Shown here piece by piece: positions 11,459 through 19,099 of a stretch of DNA of 44,862 nucleotides. The translations under genes were made by a program, and so were the position numbers. The stretch is from Acidobacteriota bacterium (GTDB taxonomy: Bacteria > Acidobacteriota > Vicinamibacteria > Vicinamibacterales > UBA8438), in assembly GCA_026706755.1 (NCBI GenBank), contig JAPOYG010000102.1:1-44862 (forward strand), written 5' to 3'. Numbering within the stretch: position 1 is the stretch's first letter; each line of letters opens with the position of its first letter. A model generated the notes under the pieces. That model was not told the DNA's origin and searched no databases. It was given only the letters and a program-made list of their open reading frames with translations.

Positions 11459-12408
11459 CGAAGCCGTTCTGCGCCGCGGTGGTGGGGGTCGGCCACCTGG
11501 GACGGCATCACGCTCGGCTCCTGGCTCGTCTGCCGGGTGTCGAGCTGGCCGCCGTCGTCGACGTCGACGCGCGCCGCGCCGCCACCGTCGCGTCCGAGCT
11601 CGGTACCCGGGCCGCTTCCGGGATCGAGGAGCTGCCCGCCGACCTCGACGGGGTCGCGGTCGCCGTACCCACGGCGGCGCACGCCGAGGTCGCGCTGCCG
11701 CTGCTGCGGGCCGGCACGCCGGTCCTGGTGGAGAAGCCGATCGCGGCGTCGGTGGCGGAGGCGGACGCGCTGGTCGCGGCCGCGGCGAAGTCGGGCGCGA
11801 CGCTGGCCGTGGGCCACACCGAGCGCCACAACCCGGCCGTGACGACGGCCCGGGGGCTGGTGGCCGCCCCCCGTTTCATCGAGGGGCATCGCCTGGCCGG
11901 ATTCGCCCGTCGCAGCCTCGACATCGACGTGGTGTTCGATCTGATGATCCACGATCTCGACATCGTGCTTGCCATGGTCGGGTCGGAGCCGGCGTCCATC
12001 GAGGCGGTCGGCGTCCCCGTGCTCACCGAGCGCGTCGACATCGCCAACGCCCGCCTCCGGTTCGGGAACGGGTGCCTGGTGAACCTGACGGCCAGCCGCA
12101 TCAGCCGGGACCGCGTGCGCAAGCTCCGCGTCTTCGAGGCGCACTCCTATGTATCGCTGGACTACGGCGCCCAGAAGGTCGAGGCGTGGCGCGTGACAGA
12201 GGGCGGCGGGGGAGAGCGGGCCATCGAGGGGGGGAGCGTTCCCGTGACGCGTGCGGAGCCGCTCGAGCGGGAGCTGTCCGATTTCGTAGCTGCCTGCCGC
12301 GCAGGCTCGCGCCCGCGCGTGACGGGGGAGGATGGGCGCCGGGCACTGGTCGTCGCCCAGCGCGTCGCGGAGGAGATCGCCCGGGGGACGGAGGTCGGCC
12401 TGTCGTGA
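11455..12408 (+). CDS. Gfo/Idh/MocA family NAD(P)-dependent oxidoreductase, possibly GnnA-like
   Basis: Sugar-type dehydrogenase of 317 residues. The N-terminal Rossmann fold shows [15 protein letters not shown] and the family's VLVEKPIA; the C-terminal part has [14 protein letters not shown], with the usual histidine-aspartate pair. Start GTG 11455 overlaps lpxI as GTGA. Coupling to lpxA and lpxI suggests that it acts on a UDP-GlcNAc-type lipid A precursor. In Acidithiobacillus and Leptospira the Gfo/Idh enzyme GnnA oxidises UDP-GlcNAc at C3 so that GnnB can aminate it, giving amide-linked acyl chains. No GnnB-like aminotransferase is in the window, so that role is inference. Confidence 0.85.
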   Translation: MTKPFCAAVVGVGHLGRHHARLLARLPGVELAAVVDVDARRAATVASELGTRAASGIEELPADLDGVAVAVPTAAHAEVALPLLRAGTPVLVEKPIAASVAEADALVAAAAKSGATLAVGHTERHNPAVTTARGLVAAPRFIEGHRLAGFARRSLDIDVVFDLMIHDLDIVLAMVGSEPASIEAVGVPVLTERVDIANARLRFGNGCLVNLTASRISRDRVRKLRVFEAHSYVSLDYGAQKVEAWRVTEGGGGERAIEGGSVPVTRAEPLERELSDFVAACRAGSRPRVTGEDGRRALVVAQRVAEEIARGTEVGLS

Positions 12409-12484
12409 GCGCCCGACGCGAGCCCGCCGCGCGACGTCGCGGGCCGGGGGGCGGAGCCGGAGCGTGAGCTCGGCGGAGCGGGGA

Positions 12485-13411
12485 ATGGCAGCGGATCGAC
12501 AGGCCGGATCGACGACGGCAGAGCTCGAGGCAATCGGGGAGAGACTGCGCGCGGGCGACGGCCTCGCGTCCGGCGACGCGGCCGTGCTGGCCGCAACTCC
12601 CGACCTCGTCGCGCTGGGCGCGCTCGCGGATGAGCGGCGGCGGGCGGTGCGCGGGGACCGGGTGACGTTCGTCCGGGTGCTCGAGGTCGAAGCGGCCGCC
12701 GCCGGGGCGGGACCGGACGGCGTGCCGCCGCGCGCCGGTGAGGTGCGCATCGTCGGGCGTCCGGCGAACATCGCCGCAGCGGTGGCCGCGGCCCGGCGGC
12801 TGCGCGAGGCGGCCGGCCGCACTCCCGTCACCGGATTCGCGCTCGACGATCTCGTGGACGTATGCGGTGCCGACGCCTCCGCCGTGCGCGAGGCGCTGGC
12901 CGGGCTCCGGGAGGCAGGTCTGGAGCGCGTTGCCGAGGCCAGGGTGGACGGCGTCGCCGACCCGGCGTGGATCGAGCTCGCGGCGGCGGAGGGGCTGCCC
13001 GTCACGCGGTTGACGGTGGCGTCGGCCGACGCGGACGCTCTCGAGACGGCCGGGACGGTCGCGGCCTGGGGGGCGGCGGCGGCCAGCGTTCGCGTCTTCG
13101 CGCCGTTGCCGACGAATGCCGGTCCCCGACCGTCGACGGGCTACGATGATCTCCGCCGGGTTGCGCTCGCGCGGCTGGTGGTTGACAATATCGACTCCAT
13201 ACAGGTCGATTGGCGCTTGTATGGGCCCAAGCTGGCACAAGTGGCGCTCACTTTCGGGGCCGACGACGTGGACGCCGTCTCACCGATCGACACGCTCGAG
13301 CACGGATGGCGCCGTGCGCCTCTCGAGGAGATCGCACGCAACGTGAGCGCCGCGGCGCGGGTCCCGATCGAGCGCAACGGCCGGTTCGAGACCGGCACGG
13401 CACGACCATGA
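12485..13411 (+). CDS. MqnE/MqnC-like protein lacking the radical SAM cysteine cluster
   Basis: 308 residues that read as a shortened homologue of aminofutalosine synthase MqnE. The N-terminus (RLRAGDGLASGDAAVL, then LGALADERR and GDRVTFVRV) matches the segment before the radical SAM motif. The C-terminal block from about residue 219 (GYDDLRRVALARLVVDNI, then YGPKLAQVALTFGADDVD and VPIERNGRF) matches the CofH/MqnC/MqnE C-terminal domain. The CxxxCxxC motif is absent, and the protein has only one cysteine (about 127), so it cannot hold a normal SAM-binding 4Fe-4S cluster. Start ATG 12485 has GGAG 7 bases upstream; GTG 12464 is an alternative. The stop overlaps mqnA as ATGA. The function is unknown. 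Confidence 0.8.
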   Translation: MAADRQAGSTTAELEAIGERLRAGDGLASGDAAVLAATPDLVALGALADERRRAVRGDRVTFVRVLEVEAAAAGAGPDGVPPRAGEVRIVGRPANIAAAVAAARRLREAAGRTPVTGFALDDLVDVCGADASAVREALAGLREAGLERVAEARVDGVADPAWIELAAAEGLPVTRLTVASADADALETAGTVAAWGAAAASVRVFAPLPTNAGPRPSTGYDDLRRVALARLVVDNIDSIQVDWRLYGPKLAQVALTFGADDVDAVSPIDTLEHGWRRAPLEEIARNVSAAARVPIERNGRFETGTARP

Positions 13412-14205
13412 GCGTGGTGCGCGTCGGCTGCGTCGAGTATCTCAACGCCCGCCCGCTCGTCCACGGGCTGGATGGGCGGCCTGATCTGTTCTCGCTGCGC
13501 TTCGACGTTCCGGCCCGCTGCGCCTCCTGGCTGCACGAACGCGAGGTCGATCTGGCCCTCATCCCCACCATCGAGTACCAGCGCCGGCCCGACTACCGGA
13601 TCGTGCCGGACCTCGCGGTGGCGTCCAACGGCCCGGTAGCTTCCGTCGCCATCTTCACCAAGCGGCCGGCAACGGCCATCCGTTCCATCGCCATCGATTC
13701 CAGCTCCCGCACGGCGGTCGCGCTGTTGCGGATTCTGTGCGCCCAGTGGTTCGACATCGAGCCGACGTTCGTGACGATGCGTCCCGACCTGCCGGCGATG
13801 CTCAAGCGTTGCGACGCCGCCCTGCTCATCGGCGACGTGGCGCTGTTCACGGAGCACGAGACCACGGACCTCGACAAGATCGACCTCGGCGAGGAGTGGA
13901 CGGCGATGACGAACCTGCCCTTCGTGTGGGCGTTCTGGGCGGGGCGCCCGGGAGCGGTCGAGCCGGTCCACGTCGCCGCGCTCCGCGCGGCGCGCGTCTC
14001 CGGGGAGGCCGCGTTCGACGAGATCGCCGCCGCGCACGGGCCGGAGGACGAGGACGAGGCGGTGCTCGCCCGCGCCTACCTCGAGGCCAACGTGCAGTTC
14101 GCGCTGACCCCGGAGTGTCTGGCGGGCCTCAAGCGGTTCTTCGGCGCGGCGCTCGATCTCAACATCGTGCAGCAGGCGACGAGCGTCCGCTTCTACGAGT
14201 CGTGA
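13408..14205 (+). CDS. mqnA: Chorismate dehydratase MqnA
   Basis: First step of the futalosine menaquinone route: chorismate to 3-[(1-carboxyvinyl)oxy]benzoate. The 265-residue protein has the periplasmic-binding-protein-like fold of the family. Visible signatures are VGCVEYLNARPLVHGL at the N-terminus, SSSRTAVALLRIL in the middle, and ALLIGDVALF followed by NLPFVWAFWAG. Start ATG 13408 overlaps the upstream stop as ATGA, and its own stop overlaps mqnC. Neighbouring mqnC and quinone-tailoring genes support the call over MqnD, which shares the fold. Confidence 0.93.
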   Translation: MSVVRVGCVEYLNARPLVHGLDGRPDLFSLRFDVPARCASWLHEREVDLALIPTIEYQRRPDYRIVPDLAVASNGPVASVAIFTKRPATAIRSIAIDSSSRTAVALLRILCAQWFDIEPTFVTMRPDLPAMLKRCDAALLIGDVALFTEHETTDLDKIDLGEEWTAMTNLPFVWAFWAGRPGAVEPVHVAALRAARVSGEAAFDEIAAAHGPEDEDEAVLARAYLEANVQFALTPECLAGLKRFFGAALDLNIVQQATSVRFYES

Positions 14206-15416
14206 TGGGCTGCGGGCTCGACGAGATCGCCACCCGCCTGCGGGGCGGGGAGCGGCTGAGGGCGGGGGAGGCGCTCGACCTGTACCGCGCCGCTCCGACC
14301 CTCGAGCTCGGGCGCCTCGCGGATGCGGCGCGCGCGGCGAAGCACCCCGAGCGCATCGTCACCTACATCATCGACCGCAACGTCAACTACACGAACGTCT
14401 GCGTCGCCCGCTGCAACTTCTGCGCCTTCTACCGGCCGGTCGGCGCCGGAGACGGCTACGTGCTCGGTTTCGACGAGATCTTCGCCAAGATCGACGAGAC
14501 CCTCGAGGTCGGAGGGGTGCAGCTCCTCCTGCAGGGCGGACACAACCCCGACCTTCCACTGGGGTGGTACGAGGACCTCTTCCGGGCCGTCAAGGAACGG
14601 TACCCGACCTTCCGGCTGCACGCCCTGTCGCCGCCCGAGGTCATCCACCTGTCGCGGCTCTCGCAGCTTCCGGTGCCCGCGGTCGTCGAGCGGCTGGTCG
14701 CGGCCGGCCTCGACAGCATTCCCGGCGGCGGGGCCGAGATCCTCGTGGACCGTGTGCGCCGCCTCCTGAACTGCCACGGCAAGGCGACGGCGGAGGAGTG
14801 GCTCGACGTGATGCGCACCGCGCACCGGGCCGGCTTGCGCACCACGGCCACGATGATGTACGGCACCGTGGAGCGGCCCGAGGAGCGGATCGAGCACCTG
14901 CTCCGGCTGCGTGACCTGCAGGACGAGACCGGCGGGTTCACGGCGTTCATCGCCTGGAGCTACCAGCCTCCGAACACCGAGCTCGGCGGGATCGAGGCGA
15001 CGGGCGTCGAGTATCTGCGCACGCTGGCCCTGGCCCGGCTGGTGCTGGACAACTTCGACAACCTGCAGGCGTCGTGGGTGACGCAGGGCGGCAGGGTGGG
15101 GCAGCTCAGCCTCGCGTTCGGCGCCAACGACATGGGCAGCGTGATGATCGAGGAGAACGTCGTCCGCGCGGCCGGCGCCGCCTACTGCATGGACGAGGTC
15201 GAGATCGTCCGCAACATCGAGAACGCCGGCTTCGTGCCCAAGCGGCGCAACATGCACTACGAGCTGCTCGGCGACCCGATCTTTCGCGAGCGTGCCGTGC
15301 CCCGGATGCTCGAGCTGGCCGTCGCCCGGGCCGGCGAGGTCGGGGCGCCGCCGCCCGAGGTCGCGCGCTATCCGGCCCGCAGCCGTGCGGAGAAGGCCCG
15401 TCGCGCAGCGCGATGA
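14205..15416 (+). CDS. mqnC: Cyclic dehypoxanthinyl futalosine synthase MqnC (radical SAM)
   Basis: Radical SAM enzyme that cyclises dehypoxanthine futalosine in menaquinone synthesis. In 403 residues it has the cluster motif CVARCNFC (Cys66, Cys70, Cys73), then GGVQLLLQGGHNPDLPL, PGGGAEIL, and the C-terminal domain LALARLVLDNFDNLQASWV with FGANDMGSVMIEENVV. GGHNPDLPL and FGANDMGSVM favour MqnC over MqnE. Start ATG 14205 overlaps the mqnA stop (TGATG); GTG 14202 is possible. It is the only cluster-bearing radical SAM protein in the window and sits two genes after the cysteine-less relative. Confidence 0.94.
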   Translation: MGCGLDEIATRLRGGERLRAGEALDLYRAAPTLELGRLADAARAAKHPERIVTYIIDRNVNYTNVCVARCNFCAFYRPVGAGDGYVLGFDEIFAKIDETLEVGGVQLLLQGGHNPDLPLGWYEDLFRAVKERYPTFRLHALSPPEVIHLSRLSQLPVPAVVERLVAAGLDSIPGGGAEILVDRVRRLLNCHGKATAEEWLDVMRTAHRAGLRTTATMMYGTVERPEERIEHLLRLRDLQDETGGFTAFIAWSYQPPNTELGGIEATGVEYLRTLALARLVLDNFDNLQASWVTQGGRVGQLSLAFGANDMGSVMIEENVVRAAGAAYCMDEVEIVRNIENAGFVPKRRNMHYELLGDPIFRERAVPRMLELAVARAGEVGAPPPEVARYPARSRAEKARRAAR

Positions 15417-16660
15417 GGCCCTCGCGACCCACCCGCTACCACGCCGCCTGGGTGCTGCCCGTCGCGACCCCGCCGATCCGCGACGGGTGGGTCGAGGTCG
15501 CCGGCGGCGTCGTGACCGACGTGGGGGCGCCCGCCTCCCTCCCGCGGGACCGCCCCGCCCGGACCGTGCACCTGCCGGGGCACGCCGTGCTGCCGGGCCT
15601 CGTCAATGCGCACACCCATCTGGAGCTCTCCGGCCTGCGGGGGACCGTTCCCCGGACGCGCTCGATGCCGGAGTGGGCTCGCGCGGTCATGGCGGGCCGG
15701 GCGCGGCCGTCGGCCGGCCGCGCGGCGGCCGTCGGCTCCGCGGTGGACGAGATGCGGGGAGCGGGCACCGCCCTGGTCGGCGACGTTGCGAACACGCACG
15801 AATCGATGGCCGCTCTCCGCGACGGCCCGGTGGCCGCGGTCGTGTTCCGGGAGGCCCTGGGCTTCGACGCGGGCGACGCCGAGGCGGCCGCGATCGGGGC
15901 CGCGCTGTCCGCGGAGCGGGCGGCCGGGGCGGGTAACCACGTGCGGGTCGCCATCGCCGCGCACGCGCCGTACTCCGTGTCGCCCGCCCTGTTCCGGGCC
16001 CTGGCCGGCGCGGCCGGCGGCGGCCCGCGGTCGGTCCACGTCGCCGAGTCGGCGGAGGAGCTCGAGCTGCTGCGGGCGGGGACCGGCGTCTGGCGCGCGA
16101 TCCTCGAGGAGCGGGGCCGCTGGGGCTCGGACTGGGTGCCTCCCCGCTCGGGGCCCGTCGCGTACCTCGATGCGCTCGGGTGGATCGGCCCGCGCACCCT
16201 GATCGTGCACGGCGTACACCTCACGCCGACCGAGATCGATCGGATCGCGGCCGCGGGGGCGACGCTCGTGGCGTGCCCGCGCAGCAACGCCTGGACCGGC
16301 GCCGGCACGCCGCCGATCGCTCGCTTCTACGCGGCGGCGGGGCGGGTGGCAGTGGGCACCGACAGTCTGGCCAGCGCCCCGGATCTCAACGTGTTCGCCG
16401 AACTCTCCCTGATGCGGCGGCTGGCGCCGTCGGTGCCGGCCTCGGCGCTCCTCGCCAGCGCGACCGCGGTGGGAGCGTCCGCGCTCGGGGCCGGCGACCG
16501 CTTCGGCGTCATCGCGCCGTCGAGGCCGGCCTCGCTGATCGCGGTCGAGTTGCGGGGCGCGACCGACGATGTGGAAGAATACCTGCTCAGTGGCATCGAG
16601 CCCGATTGCGTCACCTGGCTCGCGGACCTGGAATCCGGACCGGGCGGCCCCGAGAGGTAG
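15413..16660 (+). CDS. Amidohydrolase, probable aminofutalosine deaminase (MqnX-type)
   Basis: Metal-dependent hydrolase of the ATZ/TRZ (COG0402) group, 415 residues. Metal-site features are NAHTHLE (His67, His69), HAPYS (His184), HVAES (His209), HGVHL (His266) and GTDSLAS (Asp317). Start ATG 15413 overlaps mqnC as ATGA. In Deinococcus a COG0402 protein deaminates 6-aminodeoxyfutalosine to futalosine. Position between mqnC and the quinone prenyltransferase makes the same role the best guess here. Sequence alone does not separate it from other purine or guanine deaminases of the group. Confidence 0.85.
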   Translation: MRPSRPTRYHAAWVLPVATPPIRDGWVEVAGGVVTDVGAPASLPRDRPARTVHLPGHAVLPGLVNAHTHLELSGLRGTVPRTRSMPEWARAVMAGRARPSAGRAAAVGSAVDEMRGAGTALVGDVANTHESMAALRDGPVAAVVFREALGFDAGDAEAAAIGAALSAERAAGAGNHVRVAIAAHAPYSVSPALFRALAGAAGGGPRSVHVAESAEELELLRAGTGVWRAILEERGRWGSDWVPPRSGPVAYLDALGWIGPRTLIVHGVHLTPTEIDRIAAAGATLVACPRSNAWTGAGTPPIARFYAAAGRVAVGTDSLASAPDLNVFAELSLMRRLAPSVPASALLASATAVGASALGAGDRFGVIAPSRPASLIAVELRGATDDVEEYLLSGIEPDCVTWLADLESGPGGPER

Positions 16661-16666
16661 GCAGGA

Positions 16667-17557
16667 TTGAATCGCACCGGGGGGGGCCTGGCCGGGCCGC
16701 GAGAGGTCGCCGGCCGTCTCCGCACCTACGCCTCGCTGGTGCGGCTGAGCCACACCGTCTTCGCGCTCCCGTTCGCACTGACGGGCGCGATGCTCGCTGC
16801 CGTCGAGACCCCGCTGACGGCGGCGCGGCTCGCCTGGATCGTGGCCGCGATGGCGACCGCGCGCACCGCCGCGATGGGCTTCAACCGCCTGGTCGACGCG
16901 CGATCCGACGCCCTGAACCCTCGCACCCGCAGCCGCGAGCTGCCCCGCGGCCTGGTCTCGCGGCGGGAAGCGGCGGTGCTGGTCGGAGTGTCGTCCGCGG
17001 CATTCGTGGCCGTGACGTCGCGCATCAGCGCGCTCTGCCTGGCGCTGTCCCCGGTCGCCCTCGGCATCGTCTTCTGGTACTCGCTGGCCAAGCGCTACAC
17101 GACGTGGACGCAGGTCTATCTCGGCATTGCGCTCGCGGTTGCGCCGGTCGGAGGATGGATTGCGGCCGGCGGCGGAGCCGGTTGGGAGCCGTGGCTGCTC
17201 GCGATCGGCACCGGAACCTGGGTGGCGGGGTTCGACATCCTCTATGCGTGCCAGGACGTGGAGTTCGACCGGAGCCAGGGGCTGCGATCGATTCCGGCCC
17301 GCTTCGGCGTCGCGCGGGCGCTCACCATCGCGCGCGCGTTCCACGTGCTCACCGTGGCGGCCCTGGCCTCGCTGGCGTGGGTGGTGCCGCTCGGGCCCGT
17401 CTACCTGGCCGGGGTCGCGGGTGTCGCCGCGCTGCTCGCGTACGAGCAGTCGCTCGTGCGGCCGGGCAACCTGTCGCGGGTTGGACAGGCGTTCGATCTG
17501 AACGGCTACGTGGGCGTGCTCTACTGCGTCGCGACGGCGGTGGCGATCCATGCCTGA
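16667..17557 (+). CDS. mqnP: UbiA-family prenyltransferase, probable menaquinone MqnP
   Basis: Integral membrane enzyme that attaches the isoprenoid tail to the naphthoate ring. The 296 residues hold about eight or nine membrane helices and the two aspartate motifs that bind prenyl diphosphate through Mg2+: NRLVDARSD (about 73-81) and DVEFDRSQ. It belongs to the 4-hydroxybenzoate type but sits in the mqn operon, so MqnP fits better than UbiA. Start is TTG 16667, six bases after the amidohydrolase stop, preceded by AGG. Its 3' end overlaps ubiX by 8 bases. Confidence 0.9.
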   Translation: MNRTGGGLAGPREVAGRLRTYASLVRLSHTVFALPFALTGAMLAAVETPLTAARLAWIVAAMATARTAAMGFNRLVDARSDALNPRTRSRELPRGLVSRREAAVLVGVSSAAFVAVTSRISALCLALSPVALGIVFWYSLAKRYTTWTQVYLGIALAVAPVGGWIAAGGGAGWEPWLLAIGTGTWVAGFDILYACQDVEFDRSQGLRSIPARFGVARALTIARAFHVLTVAALASLAWVVPLGPVYLAGVAGVAALLAYEQSLVRPGNLSRVGQAFDLNGYVGVLYCVATAVAIHA

Positions 17558-18191
17558 GCCGCGGCGACTCACCGTGGGCGTCACGGGGGCCAGCGGCGCC
17601 CTGTACGCCGTGCGGACGGTCGCCGCGCTCCTGGCGGAGGGCGTTGCCGTCGAGCTCGTCGTTTCGGACTTCGGGCGACGGTTGTTGCGGGACGAGCTGG
17701 GACCGGAAGCGGCGCTCGAGCGCCTGGCCGAGTACCTCGCCCGCCGCTACGGCATCGCGCCGCCCGGGCGCGGCCTCGTCGTTCACAGCAACCGGGACGT
17801 CGGTGCCTCGATCGCCAGCGGTAGCCACCCGAGCGAGGCGATGGTGATCGTCCCGTGCTCGATGAAGACGCTGGCCGGAGTCGCGCACGGACTCTCGCGC
17901 AACCTGATCGAGCGCGCCGCCGACGTCGTGCTCAAGGAGGGGCGCCGCCTCGTCCTGGTGCCGCGGGAGACGCCCATGAGCCTGCCGCAGCTTCGCAATC
18001 TCGTCCTCTGCGCGGAGGCCGGCGCGCACGTGCTGCCCGCGATGCCGGCCTTCTACCAGCGCCCGCGCACGCTCGACGACCTGGCGGACTTCCTGGCCGG
18101 CAAGATCCTCGCCGCGCTCGGCTTCGAGCAGCGCCTCTTTCCGCCGTGGAACGGCACGCCGCCGGACGACGGATCGGACGCCGGCGGATGA
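17550..18191 (+). CDS. ubiX: UbiX-family flavin prenyltransferase
   Basis: Makes prenylated FMN, the cofactor of UbiD-type decarboxylases; in the futalosine route such a decarboxylase is thought to remove the naphthoate carboxyl group. In 213 residues the flavodoxin-like fold is shown by VGVTGASGALYAVR at the N-terminus, VIVPCSMKTLAGVAHG in the middle, and LVLVPRETPMSLPQLRNL. Start ATG 17550 overlaps the prenyltransferase gene, and the stop overlaps the methyltransferase as ATGA. No ubiD-like gene occurs in the window. Confidence 0.94.
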   Translation: MPEPRRLTVGVTGASGALYAVRTVAALLAEGVAVELVVSDFGRRLLRDELGPEAALERLAEYLARRYGIAPPGRGLVVHSNRDVGASIASGSHPSEAMVIVPCSMKTLAGVAHGLSRNLIERAADVVLKEGRRLVLVPRETPMSLPQLRNLVLCAEAGAHVLPAMPAFYQRPRTLDDLADFLAGKILAALGFEQRLFPPWNGTPPDDGSDAGG

Positions 18192-18958
18192 CCGCCGGGC
18201 GCGGAGGGGTGGGGGAGCGGCCGGCCGGTCGGGATGCGGGGGCGGCCGCGGGGGTAGACAAGGGGCCCGCCCGCATCGCGGCGATGTTCGACGCGATCGC
18301 GCGCCGCTACGACCTGCTGAACCGGGTCCTGAGCGCGGGGCTGGACCAGCGGTGGCGAGCGCGGGCCGTTCGGTCGCTCCGGCTGACGGGGCGGGAGACG
18401 GTGGCGGACTTCTGCACCGGCACCGCCGATCTGGCCATCGCGCTGGCCGGAAGGCGCGGAGGTGCGGCGCGCGTGGTGGGGATCGACTTCGCGGGGGAGA
18501 TGCTGCGGCACGGACTGGCCAAGCTGCGGCGGTCGGGGCTGGAGCGGCGGGTCGCCCTCGTGCGCGCCGACGCGACGCAGGCGCCGCTCGCCGACGGCGC
18601 CGTCGACGCGGCGACGGTCGCCTTCGGCATCCGGAACGTCGAGCAGCCGCAGCTCGCCCTCTCCGAGATGCACCGGCTCGTCCGCCCCGGGGGCCGGATC
18701 GCGATCCTGGAGTTCGGCATGCCCCGGCTCCCGGTGGTCGGCGCCGCCTACGGCTGGTACTTCCGTCGCGTCCTGCCGCGGCTGGGGAGCGTCGTGTCGG
18801 GGCACGGCAGCGCATACGCCTATCTTCCCGCGTCGGTGGGAGCGTTCCACGGGCCGGAGGCGTTCTGCCGGCTCCTCGGGGAGGCGGGCTTCCGCGACGC
18901 CCGCGCCGTTCCGCTGCAGATGGGCATCGTGTACCTCTACGAGGCGGCCCGCGCGTAG
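18188..18958 (+). CDS. menG: Demethylmenaquinone methyltransferase UbiE/MenG
   Basis: SAM-dependent C-methyltransferase for the last step of menaquinone synthesis. The 256-residue product shows the family signature ARRYDLLNRVLSAGLDQRWR, the SAM-binding FCTGTADLAIAL and VGIDFAGEML, and FGIRNVEQPQLALSEMHRLV followed by GGRIAILEF. Start ATG 18188 overlaps the ubiX stop (ATGA). The first 30 or so residues are low-complexity Gly/Arg and may be dispensable. It ends the quinone block; a hairpin and then a new promoter follow. Confidence 0.94.
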   Translation: MTAGRGGVGERPAGRDAGAAAGVDKGPARIAAMFDAIARRYDLLNRVLSAGLDQRWRARAVRSLRLTGRETVADFCTGTADLAIALAGRRGGAARVVGIDFAGEMLRHGLAKLRRSGLERRVALVRADATQAPLADGAVDAATVAFGIRNVEQPQLALSEMHRLVRPGGRIAILEFGMPRLPVVGAAYGWYFRRVLPRLGSVVSGHGSAYAYLPASVGAFHGPEAFCRLLGEAGFRDARAVPLQMGIVYLYEAARA

Positions 18959-18997
18959 CACCGAAGCTCCGTCCGCGGCGCGGCGTCCGCCCCCGGT

Positions 18998-19021
18998 GCC
19001 GCGAGCCCACGGCTCCGCGGC
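18998..19021 (+). terminator. Hairpin at the end of the quinone operon
   Basis: GCCGCGAGCC and GGCTCCGCGGC pair around a CAC loop with one bulged base, 39 bases after the menG stop. No T run follows, as elsewhere in this window. It precedes the TATACT that probably starts the next transcript. Confidence 0.45.
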
Positions 19022-19060
19022 GTCGCGTGCCCCGCGGCAGGAAACACGCGGCGACGCTGC

Positions 19061-19066
19061 TATACT
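19061..19066 (+). promoter_or_regulatory. Probable -10 element for the tonB-like/miaA/hfq group
   Basis: TATACT lies 34 bases before the ATG at 19100, just after a GC hairpin, in one of the few AT-rich spots of the gap. The -35 region is not recognisable. Confidence 0.5.
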
Positions 19067-19099
19067 GGCGGGGGATCCCGTAGTCCGACCCGACGTTCC

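Noticed and set aside
13182-13187. Perfect TTGACA before mqnA
   Set aside because: It lies inside coding sequence (VVDNI of the MqnE-like protein), has no -10 at 15-19 bases, and mqnA is translationally coupled.
14205-15416. Reading the radical SAM gene as MqnE rather than MqnC
   Set aside because: GGHNPDLPL and FGANDMGSVM fit MqnC; MqnE usually has a GGL motif and GADDLDGT at these places.
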